DNA of 8,772 nucleotides from Gemmatimonadota bacterium. Lineage in GTDB: Bacteria; Gemmatimonadota; Gemmatimonadetes; Longimicrobiales; RSA9. Of the stretch, positions 1 through 6,360 are shown piece by piece. The stretch is taken from NCBI GenBank assembly GCA_012027055.1, contig VEPF01000219.1, positions 1-8,772 on the forward strand. The letters are read 5' to 3'. Within the stretch, counting starts at the first letter, position 1; every line of letters begins with the position of its first letter. Below the pieces are notes generated by a model. The model did no database searches. It worked only from the letters and a program-made list of their open reading frames with translations, and was not told the DNA's origin. A program made the translations under genes and the position numbers.

Positions 1-222
1 CACCTGCGGCAGCGCCAGCACATCGAGCAGCGGCGGTGCCGCAGGAGCGGCGGGCCGCAGCACCGGAAGGAGCGGCAGTGCGAGCAGCAGGGCGAAGGCC
101 AGCAACCACGCCCAGCGGCCGGCCCGGCCGGCAGCGCGCAGCATCGCTTCCAGCCCGAGCGCGCCCACGGCTACCAGCGCACTCACCCCCAGGACGTAGT
201 ATCCCCAGCTCAGCGCGCTCAT
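1..222 (-). CDS. M56 (BlaR1/MecR1-like) membrane protease, N-terminal part
   Basis: This is the first 74 residues of a minus-strand gene that continues past the left edge in an open frame. The start ATG (222-220) overlaps the TGA of the upstream blaI gene as ATGA, so the two are probably translationally coupled. The visible part has two hydrophobic helices, about residues 6-28 and 37-55, separated by a short Arg-rich loop, and then an Ala/Pro-rich stretch. This matches the N-terminal membrane region of M56 zinc metallopeptidases (BlaR1/MecR1 type). In the family, the membrane protease senses cell-wall stress or beta-lactams and triggers inactivation of the BlaI partner. The HExxH zinc motif would lie beyond the window and is not seen. 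The call rests mainly on position after blaI plus the two membrane helices; another integral membrane protein cannot be excluded. Confidence 0.8.
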   Translation of the reverse strand, partial: MSALSWGYYVLGVSALVAVGALGLEAMLRAAGRAGRWAWLLAFALLLALPLLPVLRPAAPAAPPLLDVLALPQV

Positions 223-596
223 GCTCCGCCCCCTTCTTCCAGACGCCGGTCCAGCAGCACGCGGATCCGCTCCAGCTGCTCCGGGCTCAGCCTGCGGTCC
301 GCTACCAACTGCGTCAGCAACAGCTCCGGAGAACCCCGGAAGACCTTGCGCACCAGCCGGCGCACCGCGCTGCGGCCCGCCAGCTCCCGATCCACCAGCG
401 CGTGGTACCGGTACGCCCGGCCCGCTTCCTCATGGCCGACGTGCCCCTTCTCCTCCAGGGTCCGCAGGATCGTGAGCACCGTGGTGTACGCCAGCTCGTC
501 GGTGAGCGCGCCCTGCACCTCCGCCACGGTGGCAGGCCCACGCTCCCAGAGCACACCCATGACGTCCAGCTCGCGGTCCGTGAATTGGATTTCCAT
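219..596 (-). CDS. blaI: BlaI/MecI-family transcriptional repressor
   Basis: A 125-residue winged-helix repressor of the BlaI/MecI (Penicillinase_R) family, which binds as a dimer to dyad operators and is released when its M56 partner is activated. Residues 1-70 carry the family signature: a start resembling FTDREL..VM..LW, PATVAEVQ, AYTTVLTILRTLEEKG in the recognition-helix region, and GRAYRYHAL in the wing. The C-terminal half (SAVRRLVRKVF, then LSPEQLERIRVLLDRRLEE) fits the helical dimerisation region. Length is normal for the family. I chose ATG 596 because the protein then begins as family members do; ATG 605 (two codons after a CACG) is an alternative. The TTG at 641 would fall at the predicted transcription start, so it is unlikely. 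No good Shine-Dalgarno is visible close to either ATG. It overlaps the M56 gene by four bases and probably represses itself through the operator at 651-678. Confidence 0.93.
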   Translation of the reverse strand: MEIQFTDRELDVMGVLWERGPATVAEVQGALTDELAYTTVLTILRTLEEKGHVGHEEAGRAYRYHALVDRELAGRSAVRRLVRKVFRGSPELLLTQLVADRRLSPEQLERIRVLLDRRLEEGGGA

Positions 597-646
597 GCCT
601 GGCATCGTGGTGTGGTGTGAGGCGTTTCCCGTCCCTTTCAACTACG

Positions 647-675
647 AATCTAGTAGACAGCGTGGCGGCTGTCAA
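647..675 (-). promoter_or_regulatory. Sigma70-like promoter of blaI-M56 operon
   Basis: On the minus strand a consensus -35 box TTGACA (675-670) is followed by a 17-base spacer and a -10 box TAGATT (652-647, four of six consensus positions). Transcription would start near 640, leaving a leader of about 35-45 bases before blaI. In a window this rich in G+C, a perfect TTGACA at ideal spacing and right next to a regulator gene is unlikely to be chance. The promoter core is interleaved with the operator dyad. Confidence 0.75.
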
Positions 676-678
676 CTA
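651..678. promoter_or_regulatory. Putative BlaI operator, inverted repeat
   Basis: TAGTAGACAG (651-660) and CTGTCAACTA (669-678) form a 10-base inverted repeat with one mismatch and an 8-base spacer. The right arm contains the -35 box and the left arm touches the -10 box of the blaI promoter, so a bound dimer would block RNA polymerase. BlaI/MecI repressors are known to bind TACTA/TAGTA-type dyads at their own promoters, which fits. A smaller dyad ACTA...TAGT (641-654) overlaps the left end. Confidence 0.65.
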
Positions 679-684
679 TTTCGT

Positions 685-694
685 TAGTAGACAG
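685..694 (+). promoter_or_regulatory. Third copy of the BlaI half-site
   Basis: TAGTAGACAG recurs exactly here, 34 bases from the copy at 651-660 and in the same orientation. It lies just upstream of the blaI -35 box and on the vgrG side of the intergenic region. It could be an accessory half-site that extends repressor occupancy towards vgrG. The exact 10-base repeat is observed; its role is inferred. Confidence 0.45.
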
Positions 695-842
695 CGGCCG
701 GCTCCCGCCGCCGGCAGGCGGCGAGCGGCTTGACCCCGGAGCGGCCGCCGCGACAGGTTGCAGGCAGCAGCGGCGGCCCGGCCGCGCAGCCCCGCGCCCT
801 GCCGCCCGCTCGATCTCCCCACCGTCCACAGGCACGGCGACC

Positions 843-2849
843 ATGGCGGAATACACGCAGGCGAACCGGCCGATCAAGGTGTTCACCTCGCTGGACGAGG
901 ACGTGCTGCTGCTGAACGGCTTCAGCGGCCTGGAGGCGATCTCGCAACCGTACGCCTTCCAGCTGGACCTGCTCTCCACCGACGTGGACATCGACGCGGC
1001 GGAGCTGCTGCGGACGCCGCTGCGCATCGAGTTCGCGGGCGGAGGTGACGACACCCGGGTCGTGCACGGGCTGGTCAGCCGCTTCTCGCAGACGGGGCGC
1101 AAGGACGATCTGGCCTTCTACCGCGCGGAGCTGGTGCCCTGGCTGTGGTTTCTGAACCTCTCGCGCGAATCGCGCATCTACCAGGAACTGAGCGTCCCGG
1201 ACATCCTCGAGCAGGTCTTCAAGCGGGCGGGTTTCTCGGACTTCGAGTTCCGGCTCAAGCACGAGTACCAGAAGCGGCTGTTCTGCGTGCAGTATCGGGA
1301 GAGCCATTTCGCGTTCGTGTCCCGGCTGCTGGAAGAGGAAGGGATCTGCTACTTCTTCGAGCACGCGGAAGACAAGCACCTGCTGGTGCTGAGCGACGAC
1401 AGCAGCGGGAGCGAGCCGGTGCTCGGGCCGGAGGCCATCGATTTCCTGCCCGAGGGCCACACGGACGAGTATGTGGTGAGCGAGCTGGAGTGCGAGCACC
1501 GGGTGTATCCCGGCCGGATGGAGCTGCGGGAGTACGATTACCTGAAGCCGACGACGGACCTGCAGGCGAAGCAGGGCGAGGAGGACGAGGAGGTCTACGA
1601 CTATCCGGGCGGGTATCGCGAGCTCGATGACGGAGACCGTTTCGCGCGGCTGCTGCTGGAGGCGCAGGAAGCGGAGCGGCAACGGGTGCGGGGGGTGAGT
1701 GATGCCGCCGGCCTGGTGCCCGGCTGTCATTTCAAGCTGCAGGGTCACTATCAGAAGGGCACGAACACCAAGTACCTGGTGACGCAGGTGCAGCACGTCG
1801 GGAACGCGGGGAGTTACCGTGCCTGGGAAGGCGACGCCCCGTTCAACTACCGCAACAACTTCCTGGCGATCCCGCACGCGACTCCGTTCCGGCCCCGCCG
1901 GCGCACGCCGAAACCGGCGATCCATGGTTCGCAGAGTGCGCTGGTGGTGGGCAAGGCCGGCGAGGAGGTGTGGACGGACAGTCACGGCCGGATCAAGCTG
2001 CACTTCTACTGGGACCGGGACAGCAAGCGGGACGAGAACAGCTCCTGCTGGATCCGGGTGGCCACGCCCTGGGCCGGCAAGAGCTGGGGCGCGATCTCCA
2101 TCCCGCGCATCGGCAACGAGGTGTTGGTGGCGTTCGAGGAGGGCGAGCCGGACCGCCCGGTGGTGATCGGCAGCGTCTACAACGCGGACCAGACGCCGCC
2201 GTTCGCGCTTCCGGGAGCGGGCATCCAGATGGGGATGCGGACCCGTTCCTCGAAGGGCGGCGGGGGCATGAACGAGATCACCATGACGGACAAGAAGGGC
2301 ACCGAGCTGGTCAACGTCCACGCGCAATTCGACATGGTGACGAGGGTGGAGCACGACGACCGGCAGACGGTGGGCAACGACCGCACCGTCAACGTCGGCG
2401 GGAAGCACACGGAGACGATCAAGAAGGACACGAAGATCACGATCACGGAGGGCACCTACAGCCACGAAGTGGTCGAGGGCACGGCCACGCTGCACGTGAA
2501 GGGGGACGTGAGCGAGGCTTACGATGCGAACCAGAGCACGGTGGTGGGCAAGGTCATCCACATCCAGGCGGGCGACAAGATCGAGCTGATCACGGGTGAC
2601 AGCTCGATGACTCTGGCCAAGGACGGGACCATCAAGATCGTCGGCAAGAAGGTGAGCATCGAGGGGAAGGATGAAGTGAAGGTGGACGCGCCGAAGATCG
2701 CGGTGAGCGGCGGCCAGGAAGTGAAGGCGGGAGTGGGCAGCCAGCTGGTGACCTGGAACACGGCGAAGGTGAGCGTGTCCGGCGCCGCCATCAACGCGAC
2801 GGCGGTGGGGACGCACGAAATCGCCGGGGCGGTGGTCAAGATCAACTAG
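843..2849 (+). CDS. vgrG: VgrG (TssI) type VI secretion spike protein
   Basis: A full-length 668-residue VgrG, the trimeric spike at the tip of the type VI secretion tube. Residues about 10-340 are the gp27-like hub, with family blocks such as LSVPDILEQVFKRAGF, CVQYRESHFAFVSRLLEEEGI and YFFEH. Residues about 355-460 are the gp5-like OB fold (WTDSHGRIKLHFYWDRD, SSCWIRVATPWAGKSWG, PRIGNEVLVAFEEGEPDRPV). From about residue 485 comes the GMNEITMTDKKG block and then a beta-helical needle of short VG/IT repeats to the C-terminus. No extra C-terminal effector domain is present, so it would be a structural spike delivering cargo through a partner. No PAAR, Hcp, adaptor or sheath gene is visible, making it an orphan within this window. 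The start ATG has only a weak AGG ribosome site (830-832). It is divergent from blaI. An antisense frame of similar length is a GC artefact. Confidence 0.97.
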   Translation: MAEYTQANRPIKVFTSLDEDVLLLNGFSGLEAISQPYAFQLDLLSTDVDIDAAELLRTPLRIEFAGGGDDTRVVHGLVSRFSQTGRKDDLAFYRAELVPWLWFLNLSRESRIYQELSVPDILEQVFKRAGFSDFEFRLKHEYQKRLFCVQYRESHFAFVSRLLEEEGICYFFEHAEDKHLLVLSDDSSGSEPVLGPEAIDFLPEGHTDEYVVSELECEHRVYPGRMELREYDYLKPTTDLQAKQGEEDEEVYDYPGGYRELDDGDRFARLLLEAQEAERQRVRGVSDAAGLVPGCHFKLQGHYQKGTNTKYLVTQVQHVGNAGSYRAWEGDAPFNYRNNFLAIPHATPFRPRRRTPKPAIHGSQSALVVGKAGEEVWTDSHGRIKLHFYWDRDSKRDENSSCWIRVATPWAGKSWGAISIPRIGNEVLVAFEEGEPDRPVVIGSVYNADQTPPFALPGAGIQMGMRTRSSKGGGGMNEITMTDKKGTELVNVHAQFDMVTRVEHDDRQTVGNDRTVNVGGKHTETIKKDTKITITEGTYSHEVVEGTATLHVKGDVSEAYDANQSTVVGKVIHIQAGDKIELITGDSSMTLAKDGTIKIVGKKVSIEGKDEVKVDAPKIAVSGGQEVKAGVGSQLVTWNTAKVSVSGAAINATAVGTHEIAGAVVKIN

Positions 2850-2861
2850 CGGCGGGTGGGA

Positions 2862-2905
2862 CCGGAGCGTGGGCGCGCCGGCCGTGACCGAGACCGGCGC
2901 TCCGG
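2862..2905 (+). terminator. Structured inverted repeat after vgrG, possible terminator
   Basis: Thirteen bases after the vgrG stop, CCGGAGCG (2862-2869) pairs with CGCTCCGG (2898-2905). An inner stem GCGCCGG/CCGGCGC (2875-2881 with 2894-2900) can form together with the outermost five pairs. There is no T-tract, so it is not a textbook intrinsic terminator, but it could attenuate transcription or protect the 3' end. Confidence 0.35.
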
Positions 2906-2944
2906 CTTGACCCGGGCCGGAACGGGCGACACCTTGCACGACGC

Positions 2945-2962
2945 CGCGGCGGTCCCGCCGCG
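2945..2962 (+). other. Hairpin in the leader of the diguanylate cyclase gene
   Basis: CGCGGCG and CGCCGCG form a perfect 7-pair stem around a GTCC loop, about 60 bases before the cyclase start codon. It could affect translation or mRNA stability. It is not followed by T residues. Short GC hairpins are common by chance in such DNA, so the role is uncertain. Confidence 0.3.
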
Positions 2963-3024
2963 CACTTCACCGCCACCACGATGCTGCAAAGCCGAGCAGG
3001 CGGCATGCGTCCTGGGGACAGGTC

Positions 3025-3936
3025 ATGATAGTCGACCGCCTGAAGCAGTGGTTCGACGAGTCGGTCGTGCAGCCGATCCTGGTGCCGCGGCTGGCGGCCC
3101 GGAGCCGGCCGTTGCTGATTCTCCTCGGCGTGCTGCTGCTGGTGCTCTGTGGCGTACTGCAGCCGCTGCTCCCGGCCGATGTGGCCGTGGAACTGCTCTA
3201 CCTGGTGCCAGTGCTGACGATCGCGTGGGCGGGCGGCCGGCGGCCGGGACTGGCGGCCGCGGTGGCGGCCGCGGGCGGGCAGCTGGTGATCGACAGCTTC
3301 GATGCCGGCGCGCACACCAGCGCGGGCGTGGCCTACGGGAACTTCGGGCTGCGCCTGGCGATGTTCGTGGCCGTGTCCGAGCTGCTGCCGCGACTGCACC
3401 AGGCGCTGGACGCGGCGCGGGAGCGGGCCCGCACCGACCCGCTCACGGGTCTGGGCAACCGCCGTTTCTTCGAGGTCATCGCGCGCGCGGAGCTGGCCCG
3501 TACCAACCGCTATCGGCGGCCGCTGGCCCTGGGGCTGATCGACGTCGATTTCTTCAAGGAAGTGCACGACCGGCTCGGGCATCAGGCTGGTGATCAGCTG
3601 CTGCAGCTGATCGCACGGGAGGTCCGGCGAGTGCTGCGCGACTCCGACACGGTGGCGCGGCTCGGCGGCGACGAGTTCGCCGTGCTGCTGCCGGAAACGC
3701 CGGCGGACGGTGCCGACGTGGCGTTCCGGAAGGTGCACGGTCACCTCACGGCGGCGGTCGAGCGCGAAGGCTTCCCGGTCTCGTTCAGCCTGGGCGTGGT
3801 GACCTGCGATGCCGGCTCGTCCGTGCCGCTGGAGACGCTGATCCGGGAGGCGGACCAGACCATGTACATGGTAAAGAACAGCGGCCGCGGTTCTCTCCGC
3901 CTGCGCCCGCTGCGGGAGCTGTCGGCAGCGGTCTAG
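3025..3936 (+). CDS. Membrane-bound GGDEF diguanylate cyclase
   Basis: A 303-residue protein predicted to make cyclic di-GMP from two GTP. Residues about 30-125 are hydrophobic, with about four membrane segments (near 30-50, 53-72, 75-92, 103-122), probably a small sensory membrane domain of unknown ligand. A short helical linker leads to the GGDEF domain (about 135-295), which starts at DPLTGLGNRR (138-147). The active-site GGDEF is intact (214-218), metal Asp173 matches PleD D327, and the RxxD inhibitory site is present (R205-D208, five residues before GGDEF), so product feedback is likely. The Asn that contacts guanine in PleD (N335) is His181 here; the second guanine contact, Asp190 (D344), is kept. 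A GGGGACAGG ribosome site lies 2-10 bases before the ATG. The HEAT gene follows after 17 bases, in one likely operon with the HD-GYP gene. Confidence 0.93.
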   Translation: MIVDRLKQWFDESVVQPILVPRLAARSRPLLILLGVLLLVLCGVLQPLLPADVAVELLYLVPVLTIAWAGGRRPGLAAAVAAAGGQLVIDSFDAGAHTSAGVAYGNFGLRLAMFVAVSELLPRLHQALDAARERARTDPLTGLGNRRFFEVIARAELARTNRYRRPLALGLIDVDFFKEVHDRLGHQAGDQLLQLIAREVRRVLRDSDTVARLGGDEFAVLLPETPADGADVAFRKVHGHLTAAVEREGFPVSFSLGVVTCDAGSSVPLETLIREADQTMYMVKNSGRGSLRLRPLRELSAAV

Positions 3937-3953
3937 CAGCACGGCAGCCGTTC

Positions 3954-4919
3954 ATGGGCGAACTGTATCCCACCCCCACCACGCTGCTCGAGCTGGCGCT
4001 CGAGACCGGTGCGTGGGGCCCAATGATGGACGACGCGCTGCGGTCCGCGCAGGAAACTGAGGCGGGCAGTCGCGCGCTGCTGGCCCTGGTGCAGGAAGCG
4101 GCGCCCACCGAGGCCGCGGAGCGCATCGCGGCGGCGGTCGCGACGCGAGCGCGGCTGACGCTGCTGCTGCGGGAGGAACCCATCGACTGGCCGGCCGCGG
4201 ATGCGGTCATCGGTCGACTGGGCGGCGCGGCCGCGGAACTTCTGATCGAAGCGCTGATCCAGGCGGACGCACGCGCGGTCCGGCGGTTGTTCATGGACCG
4301 GCTGGCGCAGCTCGGCCCGGCCATTGCACCGGCGGTGCTGGAGCACGTTTCGGACGAGCGCTGGCAGGTGGTCCGAAACATGGCGGTGCTGTTGCGGGAA
4401 GCCGGCTGCGAGGTGGCGCCGGGGCTGGCCGAACGGCTGGCGGGGCATCCCGAGCCGCGCGTGCGGCGCGAGGCGCTGCTGCTGCGGCTGGTGCGGACCG
4501 GAGCGCGGGAGCGGGCCTTATCGGACGCGCTGCGCGACCCGGACCGGCTGGTGATTCGGGCGGCGCTGCACGCGGCTGGCCACCAGCTCCCGGAAAGCGG
4601 CGTGCTGGTGCTGGCGCGGCGCGTGGGCGAGGCCGACTTCCCGGGCGAACTGCGCGTCCCGGCCCTGCTGCTGCTGGGCCGGTCGGACATGCCGGCCGCG
4701 CTGGCAGCGCTGCTGCGGGCCGTCACTGGCGGGCGCAGACTGCTGGGCAGGCCGCAGCTGGCGCCGAAATCGCCGGAGCTGCTGGCGGCTCTCGCGGGCC
4801 TGGCGCGCAGGTGGCCGGACGAGCCGCGGGCCCGGGTCTTCCTGGACCTGGCCGGCCGGAGCGGCGAACCCGACGTCCTGGGCGCGATTCGGCCGCGCGC
4901 GGCCGCGGAGGTCGAATGA
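3954..4919 (+). CDS. HEAT-repeat-like helical protein
   Basis: A 321-residue, Ala/Leu/Arg-rich, all-helical protein without signal peptide or membrane segments. Paired-helix units resembling HEAT repeats are clearest at about residues 105-210, for example ERWQVVRNMAVLLREAG, HPEPRVRREALLLRL and DPDRLVIRAALHAAG, each with the typical Asp/Pro, Val and Arg pattern. HEAT arrays act as protein-binding scaffolds, so it may connect or tune the cyclase upstream and the HD-GYP enzyme downstream; this is inferred from context only. No catalytic motif is seen. It starts 17 bases after the cyclase stop, with no strong ribosome site, and its TGA overlaps the next ATG as ATGA (4916-4919), which suggests coupled translation. 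The divergent repeats make the exact repeat count uncertain. Confidence 0.82.
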   Translation: MGELYPTPTTLLELALETGAWGPMMDDALRSAQETEAGSRALLALVQEAAPTEAAERIAAAVATRARLTLLLREEPIDWPAADAVIGRLGGAAAELLIEALIQADARAVRRLFMDRLAQLGPAIAPAVLEHVSDERWQVVRNMAVLLREAGCEVAPGLAERLAGHPEPRVRREALLLRLVRTGARERALSDALRDPDRLVIRAALHAAGHQLPESGVLVLARRVGEADFPGELRVPALLLLGRSDMPAALAALLRAVTGGRRLLGRPQLAPKSPELLAALAGLARRWPDEPRARVFLDLAGRSGEPDVLGAIRPRAAAEVE

Positions 4920-5659
4920 GCAGCGCGCACGAGCCGGAAACGGAGGCGCCGCGGCCGCGATCGACCGACGCGGGTCCGGGGCTGGAGTCGGAGCGGGCGG
5001 CGGTGCGGGCCTGCCTGGCGATGGCCGGCAGAGGGAAGCCGTTGCCGGCGGCGGATGCAGTGGCAGTAGCGAGCTCGCTGCAGGCCGCACTGCCGGAGTC
5101 GGGCGCGGCGGCACTGCTGCAGCTCCCGCTTCCCGACATGTCGGACTACATCACGGTGCACGCCCTCAACGTGGCGGCCCTGGCGATGGCCCTCGCCCGG
5201 GAACTCGGCCGGGACGAGGAGGAGGTGCGCGACCTGGGCGTGGCCGGCCTGCTGCACGACGTCGGTATGGCCACGGTGACGCTCGCGCTCCTGTGCAAGG
5301 CGGAACAGCTGGACGAGGCGGAGCGCGCGCTCGGCAAGCAGCACGCAGCCGCGGGGGCGGCACTGATCGTGGCGGCGGAGCCGGCGCTGCCCCTGGCCGC
5401 AGTGGTCGCCTACGAGCACCACCTGCGCGTGGACGGGGGCGGCTACCCGCGGCCGCGGCAAGCGCGGCCGGCGCAGCACGCGAGCCGGCTGGTGCAGCTG
5501 TGCGACGTCTACGACGCGCTGCGCACCCCGCGACCGTTCCGGCAGGCGTGGCCGGAGGAGATCATCCGGTCGTTCATCAGCTCGCGGGCCGGAGTGGAGT
5601 TCGATCCCGAGCTGGCGCGTGTCTTCCTGGGGTTGCTGCAGCGGGAGGAGCGAGCATGA
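4916..5659 (+). CDS. HD-GYP-type metal-dependent phosphohydrolase
   Basis: A 247-residue protein predicted to be a soluble HD-GYP phosphodiesterase, the family that degrades cyclic di-GMP. After a charged, probably disordered N-terminus (1-25), the HD core runs from about 75 to 210. Metal-site residues line up: H82, H114-D115, H143, H168-H169 and D197, and the GYP motif is present (176-178, in DGGGYP). DVYDALRTPRPFRQAW matches the family's DxxDAL..RPYR block. Two positions deviate: HDxGK is HDVGM (Met118 instead of Lys), and HHE is HHL (Leu170). Lys at the first position is highly conserved in active HD-GYPs, so substrate use may differ or activity be reduced. The start is the ATG overlapping the HEAT stop; an upstream in-frame ATG at 4811 lies inside the HEAT gene and would add sequence unlike the family. 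The gene ends before a convergent gene. Confidence 0.88.
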   Translation: MSSAHEPETEAPRPRSTDAGPGLESERAAVRACLAMAGRGKPLPAADAVAVASSLQAALPESGAAALLQLPLPDMSDYITVHALNVAALAMALARELGRDEEEVRDLGVAGLLHDVGMATVTLALLCKAEQLDEAERALGKQHAAAGAALIVAAEPALPLAAVVAYEHHLRVDGGGYPRPRQARPAQHASRLVQLCDVYDALRTPRPFRQAWPEEIIRSFISSRAGVEFDPELARVFLGLLQREERA

Positions 5660-5663
5660 ACCG

Positions 5664-5688
5664 GCGGGCGCGGCCGGGCCGCACCCGC
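5664..5688. terminator. GC hairpin between convergent genes
   Basis: GCGGG-C-GCGGC and GCCGC-A-CCCGC pair into an 11-position stem with one C-A mismatch and a three-base loop. It lies 5 bases after the HD-GYP stop and 11 bases before the end of the convergent gene at 5699. By its symmetry it could stop or slow transcription from both sides. It lacks a T-tract on either strand, so it is not a classical intrinsic terminator. Confidence 0.45.
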
Positions 5689-5698
5689 GGGGATGCGA

Positions 5699-6148
5699 TC
5701 AGGCAGGCTGGATGATGTAGCAGACGCGCCACTTGTCCATCAGCTCCGGGTCCCCGGACTGCCTGCCGACGCCGGTCGGCACGTCCTCCCCTGGGCCGTA
5801 CCAGCCGTACCAGGTGTCCGGCGGCCCGGTGAACTCGCGGCGATAGTGGTCGAGCAGATCGTTGGCGCTGAAAGTGTCCAGCTCTTCGCCCATGAGCTCG
5901 ACGGTCAGGCTGTCACCGGCGGGACCGTCATAGATCACGCGGTTGAGCATGACCTTGTTCCACGCGGGGTGATCGGAGATCTCGTAGTGGCCCTTTTCCG
6001 GGAAACGGTACTCGGCCACCTCGGCGCCAGTGCTGACGCGGGTCTGGAAACGGAACTCTCCCACTTCCTTCCAGACCGGCTCCATCTTGTCCATGATCTG
6101 GATCCAGCGCAGCGTGACCCTGATCCTGCCGCCGGTCTGCTGAGCCAT
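5699..6148 (-). CDS. Conserved-looking protein of unknown function, likely beta-rich
   Basis: A 149-residue protein I cannot assign to a named family. It has no signal peptide or membrane segment. Alternating polar/hydrophobic stretches (RIRVTLRWIQI, EFRFQTRVS, AEYRFP, SLTVELMGEEL, WRVCYIIQ) suggest a beta sandwich, possibly C2-like or jelly-roll. It is rich in aromatics: six Trp (15, 26, 63, 113, 116, 140) and seven Tyr, with a cluster W113-Y114-G-W116-Y117-G-P. Acidic residues in loops (GEELD, DHPAW, SGDPELMDKW) would suit metal or ligand binding, but this is speculation. The start is ATG 6148 because GAGGAG lies seven bases upstream on the minus strand; GTG at 6154 is only one base from that site. 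The normal codon use and the clear ribosome site support a real gene. It is convergent with the HD-GYP gene and divergent from the stress-protein gene. Confidence 0.85.
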   Translation of the reverse strand: MAQQTGGRIRVTLRWIQIMDKMEPVWKEVGEFRFQTRVSTGAEVAEYRFPEKGHYEISDHPAWNKVMLNRVIYDGPAGDSLTVELMGEELDTFSANDLLDHYRREFTGPPDTWYGWYGPGEDVPTGVGRQSGDPELMDKWRVCYIIQPA

Positions 6149-6346
6149 CGACACGCTCCTCGACGTGCGGGTGACCGGCTGCGGTCCGTAACGTTGGGCA
6201 CGGGCGCCGGCCCCTACCGGGGCAGCAAGATGGACGGCGGGAACGGGTGCGGCAAGGCTGCGGAGGCGGCTTTCCCCACACGAATTCGGCTAATCCCCTA
6301 CAGCCCTCAGGAATGGCCCGGGGCCAAAGTGAGAAAGCACTGCATC

Positions 6347-6352
6347 GGGAGG
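6347..6352 (+). promoter_or_regulatory. Ribosome binding site of the universal stress protein gene
   Basis: GGGAGG ends eight bases before ATG 6361 and decides this start over the longer open frame that begins at 6247, whose extra N-terminus (Gly/Pro/His-rich) does not resemble the Usp family. Confidence 0.8.
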
Positions 6353-6360
6353 TTGCCCCC

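Noticed and set aside
597..641. Upstream TTG start (641) for blaI
   Set aside because: It sits at the predicted transcription start and adds 15 residues not typical of the family.
36..687. Plus-strand frames over blaI (36-620, 346-687)
   Set aside because: The minus-strand frame encodes a textbook BlaI repressor; the plus frames give Arg/Pro/Ser-rich sequence.
684..2939. A 751-codon open frame antisense to vgrG, longer than vgrG itself
   Set aside because: It mirrors a gene with unmistakable VgrG motifs. The product is dominated by Arg, His, Leu and Pro with no recognisable domain, as expected from the reverse frame of GC-rich coding DNA.
2842..5479. Long antisense frames over the cyclase, HEAT and HD-GYP genes (2842-3942 and 3785-5479)
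   Set aside because: They lie opposite genes with clear family motifs and give Arg/Ser/Ala or Gln/His-rich products without domains.
5656..5715. A 19-codon frame whose ATG overlaps the HD-GYP stop as ATGA
   Set aside because: It is tiny and Arg/Gly-rich, it reads through the convergent hairpin and it ends inside the opposing gene. The overlap is probably coincidence.
6149..6154. GTG start at 6154 for the unknown minus-strand gene
   Set aside because: It is only one base from GAGGAG, whereas ATG 6148 has the ideal seven-base spacing.
6210..6223. Short hairpin GCCCC-TACC-GGGGC in the 6149-6360 intergenic region
   Set aside because: Five pairs in such GC-rich DNA are expected by chance. No convincing promoter or other site was found for either divergent gene here.
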